Source of the DNA: JANPLG01 sp964609085
GTDB taxonomy: Bacteria; Armatimonadota; SYMT01
Length of the DNA stretch: 9,490 nucleotides
Direction of reading: 5' to 3'
Assembly: GCA_964609085.1 (NCBI GenBank)
Contig: CAZSRZ010000155.1
Coordinates: 1-9,490 of the forward strand
This document shows, piece by piece, positions 1 to 7,408 of the stretch (position 1 is the first letter of the stretch; every line of letters starts with the position of its first letter). A model generated the notes under the pieces. That model ran no database searches, had not been told where the DNA came from, and worked only from the letters and a program-made list of their open reading frames with translations. Both the position numbers and the translations under genes were made by a program.

Positions 1-2
1 TC

Positions 3-770
3 AAGGGAGTTTCGCGCACGGCGACCGGGCTGGCGCTCGGGCTGCTAACCGGGAGTCTGGCGGGCTGGCTGGGGCTCCAGTCCGTTCCCCTCTTTCGCTC
101 TGAGCACTTCTTGCTCGGCACCGGGTTGATGGGGGCATTCCTGGCGCACACCCGCTTGAAAGGGTTGTTGTGGGTGGGGGCGGTCGGAGTTTCCGTGCTC
201 TGGCTGGGCGTGGCTTACACGCCGCTGATCGTAGAGCCGACGCGAAGTCTGGTCCGCCGAGATGCGCCTGCCCGAAGCGATGCGATCGTCGTGCTCTCCT
301 CGGACATTCGTCTCGACGGCACGCTGACGCCGGCGGCGCAAATCCGCCTGCTGCGGGGCTACGAGCTGTTGCGCGGGGGATTCGCCCCCACCCTGGTGCT
401 TACTCGCCTGCCGGCCCCTCGCCCTCCCTACCGGCCGACGGTCGAGACCCAGATGGATCAGTTCCGGCTCGACTTCCCTGTGGAAGAGGTCGGCCCTGTC
501 ACCAACACCCACGACGAAGCCGTAGCCGTGAGCGGCCTCTACCGGCGTCGCGGCTGGAAGCGGGTCATACTCGTCAGCGACCCGCTTCACATGCGCCGCG
601 CCCGAGCCGTATTCCTGAAGGCGGGGGTCGCAGTGTTGTGCGTCCCCAGCGCCGACCGCGAGTTTGACTCGATGAAGGTGGAAAGCCCGCATGATCGGGT
701 CAACGCGTTCCGGGAGTGCGTGTGGGAGTACGTGGGGTACCTGGTCTATCAGCGCAACGGCTGGATCTGA
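3..770 (+). CDS. YdcF/SanA-like DUF218 membrane protein, 5' partial
   Basis: The frame is open from the left window edge to TGA 768-770, so the true start probably lies upstream; the first in-window starts are TTG 111 and ATG 129. The N-terminal part has two hydrophobic stretches (about residues 7-30 and 36-65 of the visible frame), as expected for an inner-membrane anchor. The rest matches the DUF218 (YdcF/ElyC/SanA) fold: a first strand DAIVVLSSDI, a helix LLRGYELLRGG, and the family signature NTHDEA followed by GWKRVILVSDPLHMRRA, the usual Thr-x-x-[EN]-A and LVTs..HmpRA pattern. Family members are linked to envelope and peptidoglycan homeostasis, but the substrate is generally unknown. The gene converges on glcF, 49 bp away, and is not part of that operon. 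The family call is firm; the function is not known. Confidence 0.85.
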   Translation, partial: KGVSRTATGLALGLLTGSLAGWLGLQSVPLFRSEHFLLGTGLMGAFLAHTRLKGLLWVGAVGVSVLWLGVAYTPLIVEPTRSLVRRDAPARSDAIVVLSSDIRLDGTLTPAAQIRLLRGYELLRGGFAPTLVLTRLPAPRPPYRPTVETQMDQFRLDFPVEEVGPVTNTHDEAVAVSGLYRRRGWKRVILVSDPLHMRRARAVFLKAGVAVLCVPSADREFDSMKVESPHDRVNAFRECVWEYVGYLVYQRNGWI

Positions 771-819
771 GCTCCACGCCACCGACGAAAGCGGTCCCAG
801 CCCGGGCGGGATCAGCGCG

Positions 820-2151
820 TCAGGTCAGGCCGTACCCTTCAGCGAGCAGCTCCAGTGTGTGGCGCACTTCCACCTCTGCGCCGCGAGCACGGAGGCCGGC
901 CTGGATCCAGGAGTGGCACCCGGGGTTGCCGGTAACCAGGGTGTCCGGCTTGGCTGCCAGGACGTAGTCGACTTTCCGCTCCTGCAGTTGGCCGGCAAGA
1001 TCGGGTTGGAGGAAGTTGTAGATCCCGGCGCTGCCGCAGCACCAATCGGCCTGCTGTATCTCCACAAGCTCAACCCCCGGGATCATGCGCAGCAAATCGC
1101 GTGGCTGTGAGCGGACCTGCTGCCCGTGGGCCAGATGGCAGGCGTCATGATAGGCCACCCGGCGAGGACGGGGCAGCCCTCGCGGCGGGCGGGGGCCAAG
1201 TTCCATCAGGTACTCGCTCACGTCCCGGGCCCGCTCCACGACCCTCAGCGCACGGGCTTCCCACTCCGGGTCTCCGTGAAACAGCTCGCCGTACTCCTTT
1301 AGCGAGGAGCCGCAGCCAGCACTATTGGTAACCAGGACGTCATACTCTCCGGCCTCCAATGCCCGGATGAGCGGGCGGGCGCGCTCGCGGGCACCTTGCA
1401 CTTCGCCGTTGTGGAGATGGAAGGCGCCGCAGCAAGGGTCGCCCTGGGGCACCCAGACGTCACACCCGTTCTCGGCGAGAACCTCCACGGTGGCGCGATT
1501 CACCCCTTCGAACAGCACCTGCATCACACATCCGGCCAGGAAGGCAACTCTGGCACGCCGTTCACCGCGCGCTGGGATCAGCGATGGCAGCCGACGGACA
1601 GAGAGCGCGGCGGCCTCCGGCACGGGGAGCTGGGGAGCCTTTGGGCCAAACAAGAACCGCCCGACGGCGGCGACCGGGCCGCCGCTTGAGCCGAAGAGCT
1701 TGCCCGCCAGCCGGGCGCCGAACATCAACGGGGCGAGCCGTGTCGGACTGCTCAGCAGATCCAGCAACGTCCGACGGGCGCGCTGCGCCTGGACCGGGCG
1801 CGGCACCGTCCGCTCGATTGCGTCGCGAAAATGAGCGAGGAATTCGCCATACGGCACGGCCGAGGGGCACGCTGTCTCGCAGGCGCGACATCCCAGGCAC
1901 GAGTCGAAGTGAGCGGCAATCTCCGGGCTGAGCTCCACGCGCCCTTCCGCGACCGCCCGCATCAGGTAGATGCGGCCGCGAGGCGAATCGGCCTCGGTCC
2001 CAAGCAGGTCGTAGGTCGGACACACCGAGAGACAGATGCCGCAGTGGACGCAGTCCAGCAGCTTCTCGCCATCGATACCCTTAATCACGCCGGACGATGC
2101 CGCCGCGATCACCTGGAGTTGGCCTGGCTGGGCCGGTGCGTTGGTGCTCAC
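820..2151 (-). CDS. glcF: Glycolate oxidase iron-sulfur subunit GlcF
   Basis: GlcF carries electrons from the FAD subunits of glycolate oxidase towards the membrane quinone pool. From the GTG at 2151 it is 443 aa, slightly longer than the roughly 400 aa typical of the family. Two 4Fe-4S motifs are visible: C34-C37-C40-C44 (CVHCGICLSVCP) and C85-C88-C91-C95 (CLGCRACETACP). Two cysteine-rich CCG domains follow: C208 with C240-C241-G and C280, then C338 with C371-C372-G and C412 (DACH, WCCGSAG, GNPGCHSW). The frame stays open to 2367, but that extension lies inside glcE and is low-complexity. The GTG overlaps the glcE stop by 4 nt (GTGA) with GGGGA just upstream, which suggests translational coupling and fixes the start. 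Last gene of the operon. Confidence 0.95.
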   Translation of the reverse strand: MSTNAPAQPGQLQVIAAASSGVIKGIDGEKLLDCVHCGICLSVCPTYDLLGTEADSPRGRIYLMRAVAEGRVELSPEIAAHFDSCLGCRACETACPSAVPYGEFLAHFRDAIERTVPRPVQAQRARRTLLDLLSSPTRLAPLMFGARLAGKLFGSSGGPVAAVGRFLFGPKAPQLPVPEAAALSVRRLPSLIPARGERRARVAFLAGCVMQVLFEGVNRATVEVLAENGCDVWVPQGDPCCGAFHLHNGEVQGARERARPLIRALEAGEYDVLVTNSAGCGSSLKEYGELFHGDPEWEARALRVVERARDVSEYLMELGPRPPRGLPRPRRVAYHDACHLAHGQQVRSQPRDLLRMIPGVELVEIQQADWCCGSAGIYNFLQPDLAGQLQERKVDYVLAAKPDTLVTGNPGCHSWIQAGLRARGAEVEVRHTLELLAEGYGLT

Positions 2152-3413
2152 AGTTTCCCCGCAAATCTGCCGGGGCTGAAGAGCCGACCGGCATCCAGCG
2201 CCCCCTTCACCCCATACATCAACTTCTGCCCTGGGCCAGCGGGCCCCCAGGGGTTGAAATCGTCCCCCGCGGCGGCCGGAAGATGGACAAAGAGATGCGG
2301 TGCCTCGGCAATCACCTCCTGCAGAACCGCTGCAGGCTGTTCCGGCAGGGCCGATGAGCCCACCCATAGATGGCCGGCACCGGAGTGCGCGAACACGAGG
2401 AGGTCGTCCGAGAGCTCGGCGAGGCTCTCTGCCATCAGGGTGACCTCTCCGAGGGACAGATGTACGCGCACGGCGGGGCGGAGGCTGCAGGGCAGGTCAC
2501 GGAGAGCGGATACTGCCGCCCGCCCGGCTTCATCCCCCACCGGACGGACGCACGCGTCGCCGGGGAGCAGGCCTCGGATCGCATCCTGCTGCCAGGCTAC
2601 GGCGGCAGGCACGTCCAGGAACTGCAGCAGGAGTGTCCAGGCAGTCACAGGCTCGAGCTCGATGCGGTCCGCGGCTGGACGATTAAGCAGGGTCTGGATG
2701 GATGGCTGCACATCGCTGTCCGCCAGGGCGGCGAGAAAGGCCTCGGCATCTGCCGCCGTGCGCAGGCTCACCAGGCTGTATCCCTCGGAGGCGGGCCGAG
2801 GAGATACCTTCAGGGTGACCTCATGGATCAGACCCAACGAACCGTAAGAGCCGGTGTAGAGCTTCGGCAGGTCGTAGCCCGCCACATTTTTCACCACCTG
2901 GCCACCGCCGCGAACCTCCGCCCCCACCCCGTCGATCACGCGGCAACCGATGATCCAATCCCTCGGCGTCCCGAAGCATCCCGCCCAGGGACCGGAGGTG
3001 GCGGTCGCCATCCAGCCACCGACGGATGCGCGGGCGGGTAGCGGTGCATCGACCGGCAGGTACTGGCGACGAGAGGCGAGGGTGCGCTCCAGCGATGCGA
3101 ATGTCACGCCTGCCTGGACGGTGATGGTCTGGTCGTCAGGCTGATAATCGATGACGCGGTCCATCCCCGTGGTCTTGAGGACCAGGTCCATCCGCTCCGG
3201 CGGGAACCCGGTCTCCATGGCGGTGCCTCCACCCCAGATGGTGAGCGCGGCCTCAGCCTCAGCGGCGCGGCGGATCACGATAGCCGCTGCCTCGGGGCTC
3301 GTGGGGGCGAGGACGGCAGCCGGCGTCCTGCCGCGCACGGTATGCGACGACGTGTCCTCCGGCTGCAGCCCGGCACCGGACGGCAACTCCTCGATCCATT
3401 TGTGGACGTCCAA
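2148..3413 (-). CDS. glcE: Glycolate oxidase FAD-binding subunit GlcE
   Basis: Second FAD-binding (PCMH/VAO-type) subunit of glycolate oxidase. From TTG 3413 it is 421 aa. Residues about 56-69 contain the pyrophosphate loop IWGGGTAMETG. Residues about 130-160 contain SVGGWMATATSGP and FGTPRDWIIG. Residues about 172-196 contain VVKNVAGYDLPKLYTGS with YGSLGLI, a hallmark of GlcE. The remaining C-terminal half is less conserved. The frame stays open upstream to GTG 3440, which would give 430 aa, but that codon has no Shine-Dalgarno sequence. The purine run at 3429-3420 would lie inside that longer product and is well placed for TTG 3413. glcE follows the SDR gene (31-nt gap from this start) and overlaps glcF by 4 nt. 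Subunit identity is strong; the exact start is moderately sure. Confidence 0.93.
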   Translation of the reverse strand: MDVHKWIEELPSGAGLQPEDTSSHTVRGRTPAAVLAPTSPEAAAIVIRRAAEAEAALTIWGGGTAMETGFPPERMDLVLKTTGMDRVIDYQPDDQTITVQAGVTFASLERTLASRRQYLPVDAPLPARASVGGWMATATSGPWAGCFGTPRDWIIGCRVIDGVGAEVRGGGQVVKNVAGYDLPKLYTGSYGSLGLIHEVTLKVSPRPASEGYSLVSLRTAADAEAFLAALADSDVQPSIQTLLNRPAADRIELEPVTAWTLLLQFLDVPAAVAWQQDAIRGLLPGDACVRPVGDEAGRAAVSALRDLPCSLRPAVRVHLSLGEVTLMAESLAELSDDLLVFAHSGAGHLWVGSSALPEQPAAVLQEVIAEAPHLFVHLPAAAGDDFNPWGPAGPGQKLMYGVKGALDAGRLFSPGRFAGKL

Positions 3414-3419
3414 GCCGAC

Positions 3420-3429
3420 TCCCCCTCCC
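3420..3429 (-). promoter_or_regulatory. Ribosome binding site deciding the glcE start
   Basis: On the minus strand this is GGGAGGGGGA, ending 6 nt before TTG 3413. It is the only strong anti-SD match between the SDR stop (3445) and the first conserved GlcE residues. It favours TTG 3413 over the upstream GTG 3440, GTG 3434 or TTG 3431, all of which precede it. Confidence 0.6.
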
Positions 3430-3444
3430 AACACCCTCACTGGG

Positions 3445-4446
3445 TCAGTCTATCTCCACGCTCTGGCCCGGCCCGCCAGCGAGGATCTCTGCCTCCCGCT
3501 CCAGCGTCACTCCCGCACGCCAGGGCCGGTCGCCACGACCGGATCGAACCCAGGAGAGGGTGTCGGTGATGGTCTGCTCGATGGGGCGGCAGCGGAGTCC
3601 GGTGGCCCGCGCTCGGGAGGTGGAGACGGCGTGGATACCCGCAAACTCCGATGCGGCGGGCACCCAGAGCGGGAACTCTCCGCCCTCCAGCCCTGCCCGC
3701 TCCAGCGCCGCGTCATTCATCCAGTGCAGCTCAGCACGGTCGCCGCCCGCTGCGTTGCACAATGACAGAAACTCCCCCATCGTCATCGGCCGATCGGGGC
3801 CGGTGAGGTTGTACCCACCGGCGGCGTCGCCCGGCATCTGCAGAATCCATTGAACCAGATCGCGCGCGTCGATCACCTGCAGGGGCGCACCCGGCACGCC
3901 GGGGGCCAGCATCTTCCCACCCTGCGCGGCCCGCCACGGCCAATACGCAAAGCGATCCGACGTATCGTGGGGCCCAACGATGTAGCCGGGGCGGACCAAC
4001 ACCGCGGACGTGCCGAACTTCGCCGACACAACCTCCTCGCACGCGGCCTTCAACGGACCATACGTCTCACCGGTGACGGCCTCTACGGACGGGTCGTCCG
4101 GAAGTGGCCGCGGCGCCGCCTCTGTGAGCCCCGGGGCTGCGCAAGAGCCGTAAACGGAGATGGAGCTGATGAAGACGTACCGTCCGCAGCGCCCGGCGAG
4201 TGCATCCACACTTAGCTGAACCACCCGGGGCAGGTAGCCGCTCGTATCGACGACCACGTCCCACGAGCGACCAGCCGGCAGCGGCAGGCCTTCCCGGCGA
4301 TCCGCAAGCACCCGCTCGACACCGGGGAACAACTCCATCCCGGTCCGACCGCGGTGCAGGATCGTCACCTCGTGGCCCTGCGCGACCGCGGTTTCCACCA
4401 GATGGCGCCCGAGGAACAACGTCCCCCCGAGCACGAGCAGCCTCAT
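3445..4446 (-). CDS. NAD-dependent epimerase/reductase-like SDR protein
   Basis: An extended-type short-chain dehydrogenase/reductase of 333 aa. The N-terminal Rossmann nucleotide-binding motif is GGTLFLGRH (residues 7-15), the variant usual in atypical NAD-epimerase/CSP41-like proteins. VFISSISVYG (91-100) carries the conserved serine strand, and Y129-x-x-x-K133 (YGPLK) is the catalytic pair. VRPGYIVGPHD (151-161) and VIDARDL (191-197) are typical substrate-side motifs. ATG 4446 has a clear GGGGAGGA at 4457-4450. The gene lies 16 nt after glcD and about 31 nt before glcE, so it is almost certainly cotranscribed. The substrate cannot be read from sequence; UDP-sugar epimerase, sugar reductase or a non-catalytic role are all possible. 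A role with the glycolate/glyoxylate pathway rests on position only. Confidence 0.88.
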   Translation of the reverse strand: MRLLVLGGTLFLGRHLVETAVAQGHEVTILHRGRTGMELFPGVERVLADRREGLPLPAGRSWDVVVDTSGYLPRVVQLSVDALAGRCGRYVFISSISVYGSCAAPGLTEAAPRPLPDDPSVEAVTGETYGPLKAACEEVVSAKFGTSAVLVRPGYIVGPHDTSDRFAYWPWRAAQGGKMLAPGVPGAPLQVIDARDLVQWILQMPGDAAGGYNLTGPDRPMTMGEFLSLCNAAGGDRAELHWMNDAALERAGLEGGEFPLWVPAASEFAGIHAVSTSRARATGLRCRPIEQTITDTLSWVRSGRGDRPWRAGVTLEREAEILAGGPGQSVEID

Positions 4447-4449
4447 CCG

Positions 4450-4457
4450 ATCCTCCC
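4450..4457 (-). promoter_or_regulatory. Strong ribosome binding site of the SDR gene
   Basis: GGGGAGGA on the minus strand, three nucleotides before ATG 4446 and inside the 16-nt gap after the glcD stop. It fixes the SDR start and shows the gene has its own translation signal within the operon. Confidence 0.65.
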
Positions 4458-4462
4458 CGCCT

Positions 4463-5941
4463 CTACAGTGCGACCGATCGGCGCTTCTTGAAGCTGGTTT
4501 CGATGCAGCCTTTGCTGCTCGGAAAGAGCTTGTCCGGGTTGCACAGGCGCAGTGGATCGAAAACGCCTTTCAGGCGGAGCATTGTGTCGATATCCACAGG
4601 GGTGAATTGACACCCCGCGTAGCTGCTCTTCTCGATGCCGATGCCGTGTTCCCCCGTGATGCTGCCGCCATGGGCAACACAGGTGCGGAGGATCTCCTCG
4701 CTCGCCTTCACCACCGCGGGCAGGTGCGCGGGGTTCCTCTCATCGAACAGGATCAGTGGGTGGAGGTTGCCGTCCCCGGCATGAAAAACGTTCGCCACGC
4801 GCAGGCCGTGCTTGTCCACGATCGCCTGGATCTCGCGCAGCACCACAGGCAACTTCGTCCGTGGGATCACCCCGTCCTGGGTGATGTTGCTGGGAGCCAG
4901 GCGGCCCGCCGCGCCAAAGGCGCGCTTGCGCGCCTTCCACAGGGCGTCGCGCTGCGGACCGGGCCTTGCCGTCCGGATCTCTCGTGAACCCTGCTCCCGG
5001 CAGATTGCGCTCACCTGATCCACCTGTCCGTCGATCCCCGCCTCCAGCCCGTCGAGCTCGATGATGAGGCATGCCCCGGCGTCGGTCGGGAAACCAAACT
5101 TGAAGGCGGCTTCGACCGCCTCGATGATCAGTCGATCCATCATCTCCAGCGCGGCGGGAACGATCCCGGCGGCGATGATTGCCGACACGGTGGCGGTTGC
5201 CGCGTCCACACTATCGAAAACGGCGAGCAGGGTGCGGATGGATTGAGGCTGTCGCACGAGCCGCGCTATGACCTCCGTCACGATCCCGAATGTCCCCTCG
5301 GCCCCGACCACCACGCCCACCAGATCGAACCCCGGCCCTCCCTCCTGCTTACCGCCCAGCCGGACGATCTCGCCTTCCGGAGTAACCAGCGTCACGCCGA
5401 GAACGTGATTCACGGTGACGCCGTATTTGAGCGTGTGCGGACCGCCGCTGTTCTCCGCGACATTGCCGCCGATGGTGCAGGCCATCTGGCTGCTGGGATC
5501 GGGCGCGTACTGATACCCATCCCCCTCAACGGCACGGGTGAGTGAGATGTTTACCACCCCCGCCTCCGCCGTGATGCGCCGATTGCGCAGATCAATCTCC
5601 AGGATCCGCTTCATTCGGGTCAGGGCGATGATCACCCCCCCGTTCACGGCCAACGCACCACCGGATAGCCCGGTGCCCGCTCCCCGTCCAAGGAAGGGAA
5701 TGCGCCGATCCCGGCAAGCGCGAACTACTGCCGCCACTTGCCCGGTATCCGATGGCAGCACCACCACATCCGGCTGATGCTTTTCGATGGTGTAAGCATC
5801 GCAGTCGTAGACCAGGGTATCCGCACCCTGCGCGAGCACGTGCTCCACGCCGCAGATGTCCCGCAACCGGTCAACGAAGGCCCTGTCCGCGTGCCCATAC
5901 GCACCCGAACCGCCCGGAGCTACCCCAGCCTGATCGATCAT
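4463..5941 (-). CDS. glcD: Glycolate oxidase FAD-linked catalytic subunit GlcD
   Basis: GlcD is the catalytic flavoprotein of glycolate oxidase (glycolate to glyoxylate; many members also act on D-lactate). At 492 aa it matches the usual length of about 480-500. The FAD-binding PCMH domain occupies the N-terminal half, with the pyrophosphate loop GRGAGTGLSGG (85-95), PDPSSQMACTIGGN (148-160) and ENSGGPHTLKYG (163-174). The C-terminal FAD-oxidase domain shows NVFHAGDGNLHP (384-395), including two conserved histidines, and GGSITGEHGIG (425-435) with the Glu-His pair at 431-432, then the C-terminal NPDKLFP. ATG 5941 has only a weak purine stretch upstream. It is the first gene of the operon. The related D-lactate dehydrogenase (cytochrome) is the main alternative, but the GlcE and GlcF partners favour glycolate oxidase. 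Confidence 0.96.
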   Translation of the reverse strand: MIDQAGVAPGGSGAYGHADRAFVDRLRDICGVEHVLAQGADTLVYDCDAYTIEKHQPDVVVLPSDTGQVAAVVRACRDRRIPFLGRGAGTGLSGGALAVNGGVIIALTRMKRILEIDLRNRRITAEAGVVNISLTRAVEGDGYQYAPDPSSQMACTIGGNVAENSGGPHTLKYGVTVNHVLGVTLVTPEGEIVRLGGKQEGGPGFDLVGVVVGAEGTFGIVTEVIARLVRQPQSIRTLLAVFDSVDAATATVSAIIAAGIVPAALEMMDRLIIEAVEAAFKFGFPTDAGACLIIELDGLEAGIDGQVDQVSAICREQGSREIRTARPGPQRDALWKARKRAFGAAGRLAPSNITQDGVIPRTKLPVVLREIQAIVDKHGLRVANVFHAGDGNLHPLILFDERNPAHLPAVVKASEEILRTCVAHGGSITGEHGIGIEKSSYAGCQFTPVDIDTMLRLKGVFDPLRLCNPDKLFPSSKGCIETSFKKRRSVAL

Positions 5942-6265
5942 TCGCCTGTGTCGTCCTCGCCTTAAGGATAACCGCCGACGCCGTTCACGACAGCGTTCCC
6001 GGCGATGGAAGTGCGGGTGGGGGAGGCGGTAGACAGTTGTTCGGAAGGATCCGCGGACAACATCGCCTCCGGAAGTGCTGCGGCAGGTAGCGGCTACCCG
6101 GACATTAGGCCCGGCGGCGATCAGTGGCTACTGGGGATGAGAGCCTCACCTGTGGTCTTCGCCCCAGGCCCGACGTGCTCCCAAACACTTCCCAAACCAC
6201 TCTGATGTCCCATCGCGCTCAGGAGCTTCCTGCGCATTCGATTGGTCGAGACACCGGCGGCTCGG
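5942..6265. other. glcD upstream region with clustered inverted repeats, no gene
   Basis: No convincing coding frame is seen on either strand. The stretch 6086-6150 holds four adjacent short inverted repeats: arms GGTAG/CTACC (6086-6098), CCGG/CCGG (6098-6114), CAGT/ACTG (6122-6133) and TGAG/CTCA (6138-6148). A further one (CAGGA/TCCTG) lies at 6220-6232. This could be a structured leader of the glc operon or simply accessory debris. A TATCCT-like -10 candidate sits about 20 nt before glcD, but I see no convincing -35, so no promoter is called. Confidence 0.4.
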
Positions 6266-6532
6266 TCACCTGACTACTCCGGGAGAATAGACCGGCCCCA
6301 GGAAGCTAGTGCTTCCGGGAATTGGCCAGGTGCCGCTCCGCACCTCGGTGGTGGGCTGGTACGCTTCGTCGTAGCCATACGTCACCCGGCTGCCGTCGAG
6401 TTCGACCAGGTTGAGGCGGTTCGAAGCGGCGTCGTAGGTCGCCGAGTAGACTCCCACGCCCGTCCCGTCGCTCTTACGGTTTTCCAGGAGCAGTTCGCGA
6501 CCGTCGGCGTCATCAAGCGCATCGTGGCTGAA
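6266..6532 (-). pseudogene. RHS/YD-repeat protein fragment C
   Basis: The frame read from 6532 down to the stop at 6266-6268 gives SHDALDDADGREL, LLENRKSDGTG and VYSATYDAASNRL, then LVELDGSRVTYGYDEAY and EVRSGT. These are classic RHS/YD (Tyr-Asp) repeats, which in intact proteins build the beta-cage of polymorphic toxins. The frame is closed upstream by an in-frame TGA at 6533-6535 and has no credible start or RBS. After EVRSGT (about position 6330) the RHS pattern is lost and the frame stops about 20 codons later. The frame above the TGA (6536-6730) is open and may hold more of the same gene, but shows no clear repeat. This is a decayed piece, not a functional gene. Confidence 0.75.
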
Positions 6533-6743
6533 TCACGTCGACCATCCCCACGCGTCGAGCCGCAGTGGAGTGATCCTCCTCCAGGACACACTGCCTTCCA
6601 CTGTTCCATCGACTAACGCTTGCCCGATGCCACGAAACGACTCGCCGCGCCCAACAAGGAAGCATCCCATAGAGATGTTTACCGCCACACACCGGATTGA
6701 CTGTTCAGTTACCCGACTTCTGGATCGCACGCTGACGCGGCAT

Positions 6744-6757
6744 AGTTACATGTAACT
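6744..6757. repeat. Perfect 14-bp palindrome
   Basis: AGTTACATGTAACT equals its own reverse complement. It is AT-rich against a GC-rich background and covers the last codons and stop of the small frame ending at 6746. It could be an operator-like dimer site or a chance palindrome; nothing next to it decides. Confidence 0.5.
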
Positions 6758-7078
6758 GACTTGCTTCGATGCTGGACGCTGGAACTCGATAGGCCCCACA
6801 CGCCAGTGATCGACCGGATATCTGCCCTCGAATCCTTCGAGTCCGTATACAGAATGGTGGGCTATATAATGGTCAAGTCGCATGCCATCAAATCCAGCCC
6901 ATGACACAGACACTTCGGAAATGTGCCCGACAATCGGCACCACCATCAGGATCAATATACAGGCTGTTGTAGCCGACCATCGTCCAGACCTGCTCAACAC
7001 TCGGATAACTCCAACAATTGCCCGGTATCGCGATGAACTCGTCATCAGAAGACTCGCTGGAGATCCCGAGCGGCCCAA
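6746..7078 (-). CDS. Small hypothetical protein, doubtful
   Basis: An open frame of at most 110 codons starting at TTG 7078; an internal ATG (codon 12) is the more natural start. It has one hydrophobic stretch (about residues 40-56, ACILILMVVPIVG) followed by a polar tail rich in His and Tyr. I do not recognise a family. A second minus-strand frame (6888-7121, 77 codons) overlaps it and looks about as protein-like, so at most one of the two is real. It lies between RHS fragments A and C, where an RHS toxin tip, an immunity protein or plain debris would all be possible. No good RBS. Base composition is visibly lower in GC than the glc genes. Confidence 0.3.
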   Translation of the reverse strand: MGRSGSPASLLMTSSSRYRAIVGVIRVLSRSGRWSATTACILILMVVPIVGHISEVSVSWAGFDGMRLDHYIAHHSVYGLEGFEGRYPVDHWRVGPIEFQRPASKQVSYM

Positions 7079-7163
7079 TCCGAAGGCACGAACGCTTTAA
7101 ACTCCAGTCCGGTTCTGGCATGTCCGCGTGTCCCCATCACTCGGGGGAAGCTTCGAGAGCCTG

Positions 7164-7233
7164 GAGCCGGACGTGGGGGAACTCGCCCGTCCGGATCTGA
7201 GGGGAGGGGGCGGCAGCAATGCCGCCTACTTAC
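7164..7233 (+). ncRNA. Group II intron 3' end (domains V and VI), fragment
   Basis: Positions 7164-7197 form a 34-nt domain V. The lower helix pairs G7164-G7173 with the 3' arm ending at C7197, and includes the AGC triad at 7165-7167. A two-base CC bulge lies at 7187-7188. A short upper helix (7174-7177 with 7182-7185) is capped by the GNRA tetraloop GGAA at 7178-7181. After a 3-nt linker comes domain VI, whose stem GGCGGCA/TGCCGCC (7209-7215 with 7220-7226) has loop GCAA. A7228 is bulged below it and pairing then resumes (G7207-C7229, G7206-T7230, A7205-T7231). The intron would end in AC at about 7233. One deviation is a G-A opposition (7166/7195) where the triad normally has a G-U wobble. 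The sequence just upstream (about 7130-7163) probably also belongs to the intron, but the 5' end and the reverse transcriptase are not visible, so this is a truncated or dead copy. Confidence 0.82.
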
Positions 7234-7250
7234 CGGGATTATCAGGACGC

Positions 7251-7408
7251 CGAGCTGGTCCACCCTGTCGATCTCCGCCCTGCGCGCGTCGAACACGGCC
7301 GTCACGCGACCTCCGTTCGCACCCACCACGCCGATCCGCTGCCCCAGCGCATCCAGGATCATGGTGACACTATACCCCCGCGCGTCCTGCTGCGCCACCA
7401 CCCGCGAG
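7251..7408 (-). repeat. 158-bp direct repeat, copy A
   Basis: Matches 8663-8820 base for base without gaps at a constant offset of 1412. I count 12 mismatches (about 92% identity). The two copies flank the propeller segment 7409-8662. Weaker, gapped similarity continues a further 25 bp or so beyond the right end of both copies. Confidence 0.9.

Noticed and set aside
45..782. 245-codon minus-strand frame opposite the DUF218 gene
   Set aside because: No recognisable motif, while the opposite strand shows conserved DUF218 motifs.
793..813. Terminator between the converging DUF218 gene and glcF
   Set aside because: A 6-bp stem (GGTCCC/GGGATC with one G-U pair) is present but there is no T-run on either side; too weak to call.
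2152..2367. N-terminal extension of GlcF up to 2367
   Set aside because: Lies wholly within glcE, is low-complexity, and GTG 2151 with the 4-nt overlap gives the expected GlcF N-terminus.
1831..2847. 338-codon plus-strand open frame and several other plus-strand frames opposite glcF, glcE, SDR and glcD
   Set aside because: Low-complexity Arg/Ala/Pro-rich translations without motifs, lying antisense to genes with clear family signatures; typical artefacts of high-GC codon bias.
6086..6165. Cobalamin riboswitch upstream of glcD
   Set aside because: Only scattered similarity to the B12 box and the CCACTG element; spacing and core pairing do not fit.
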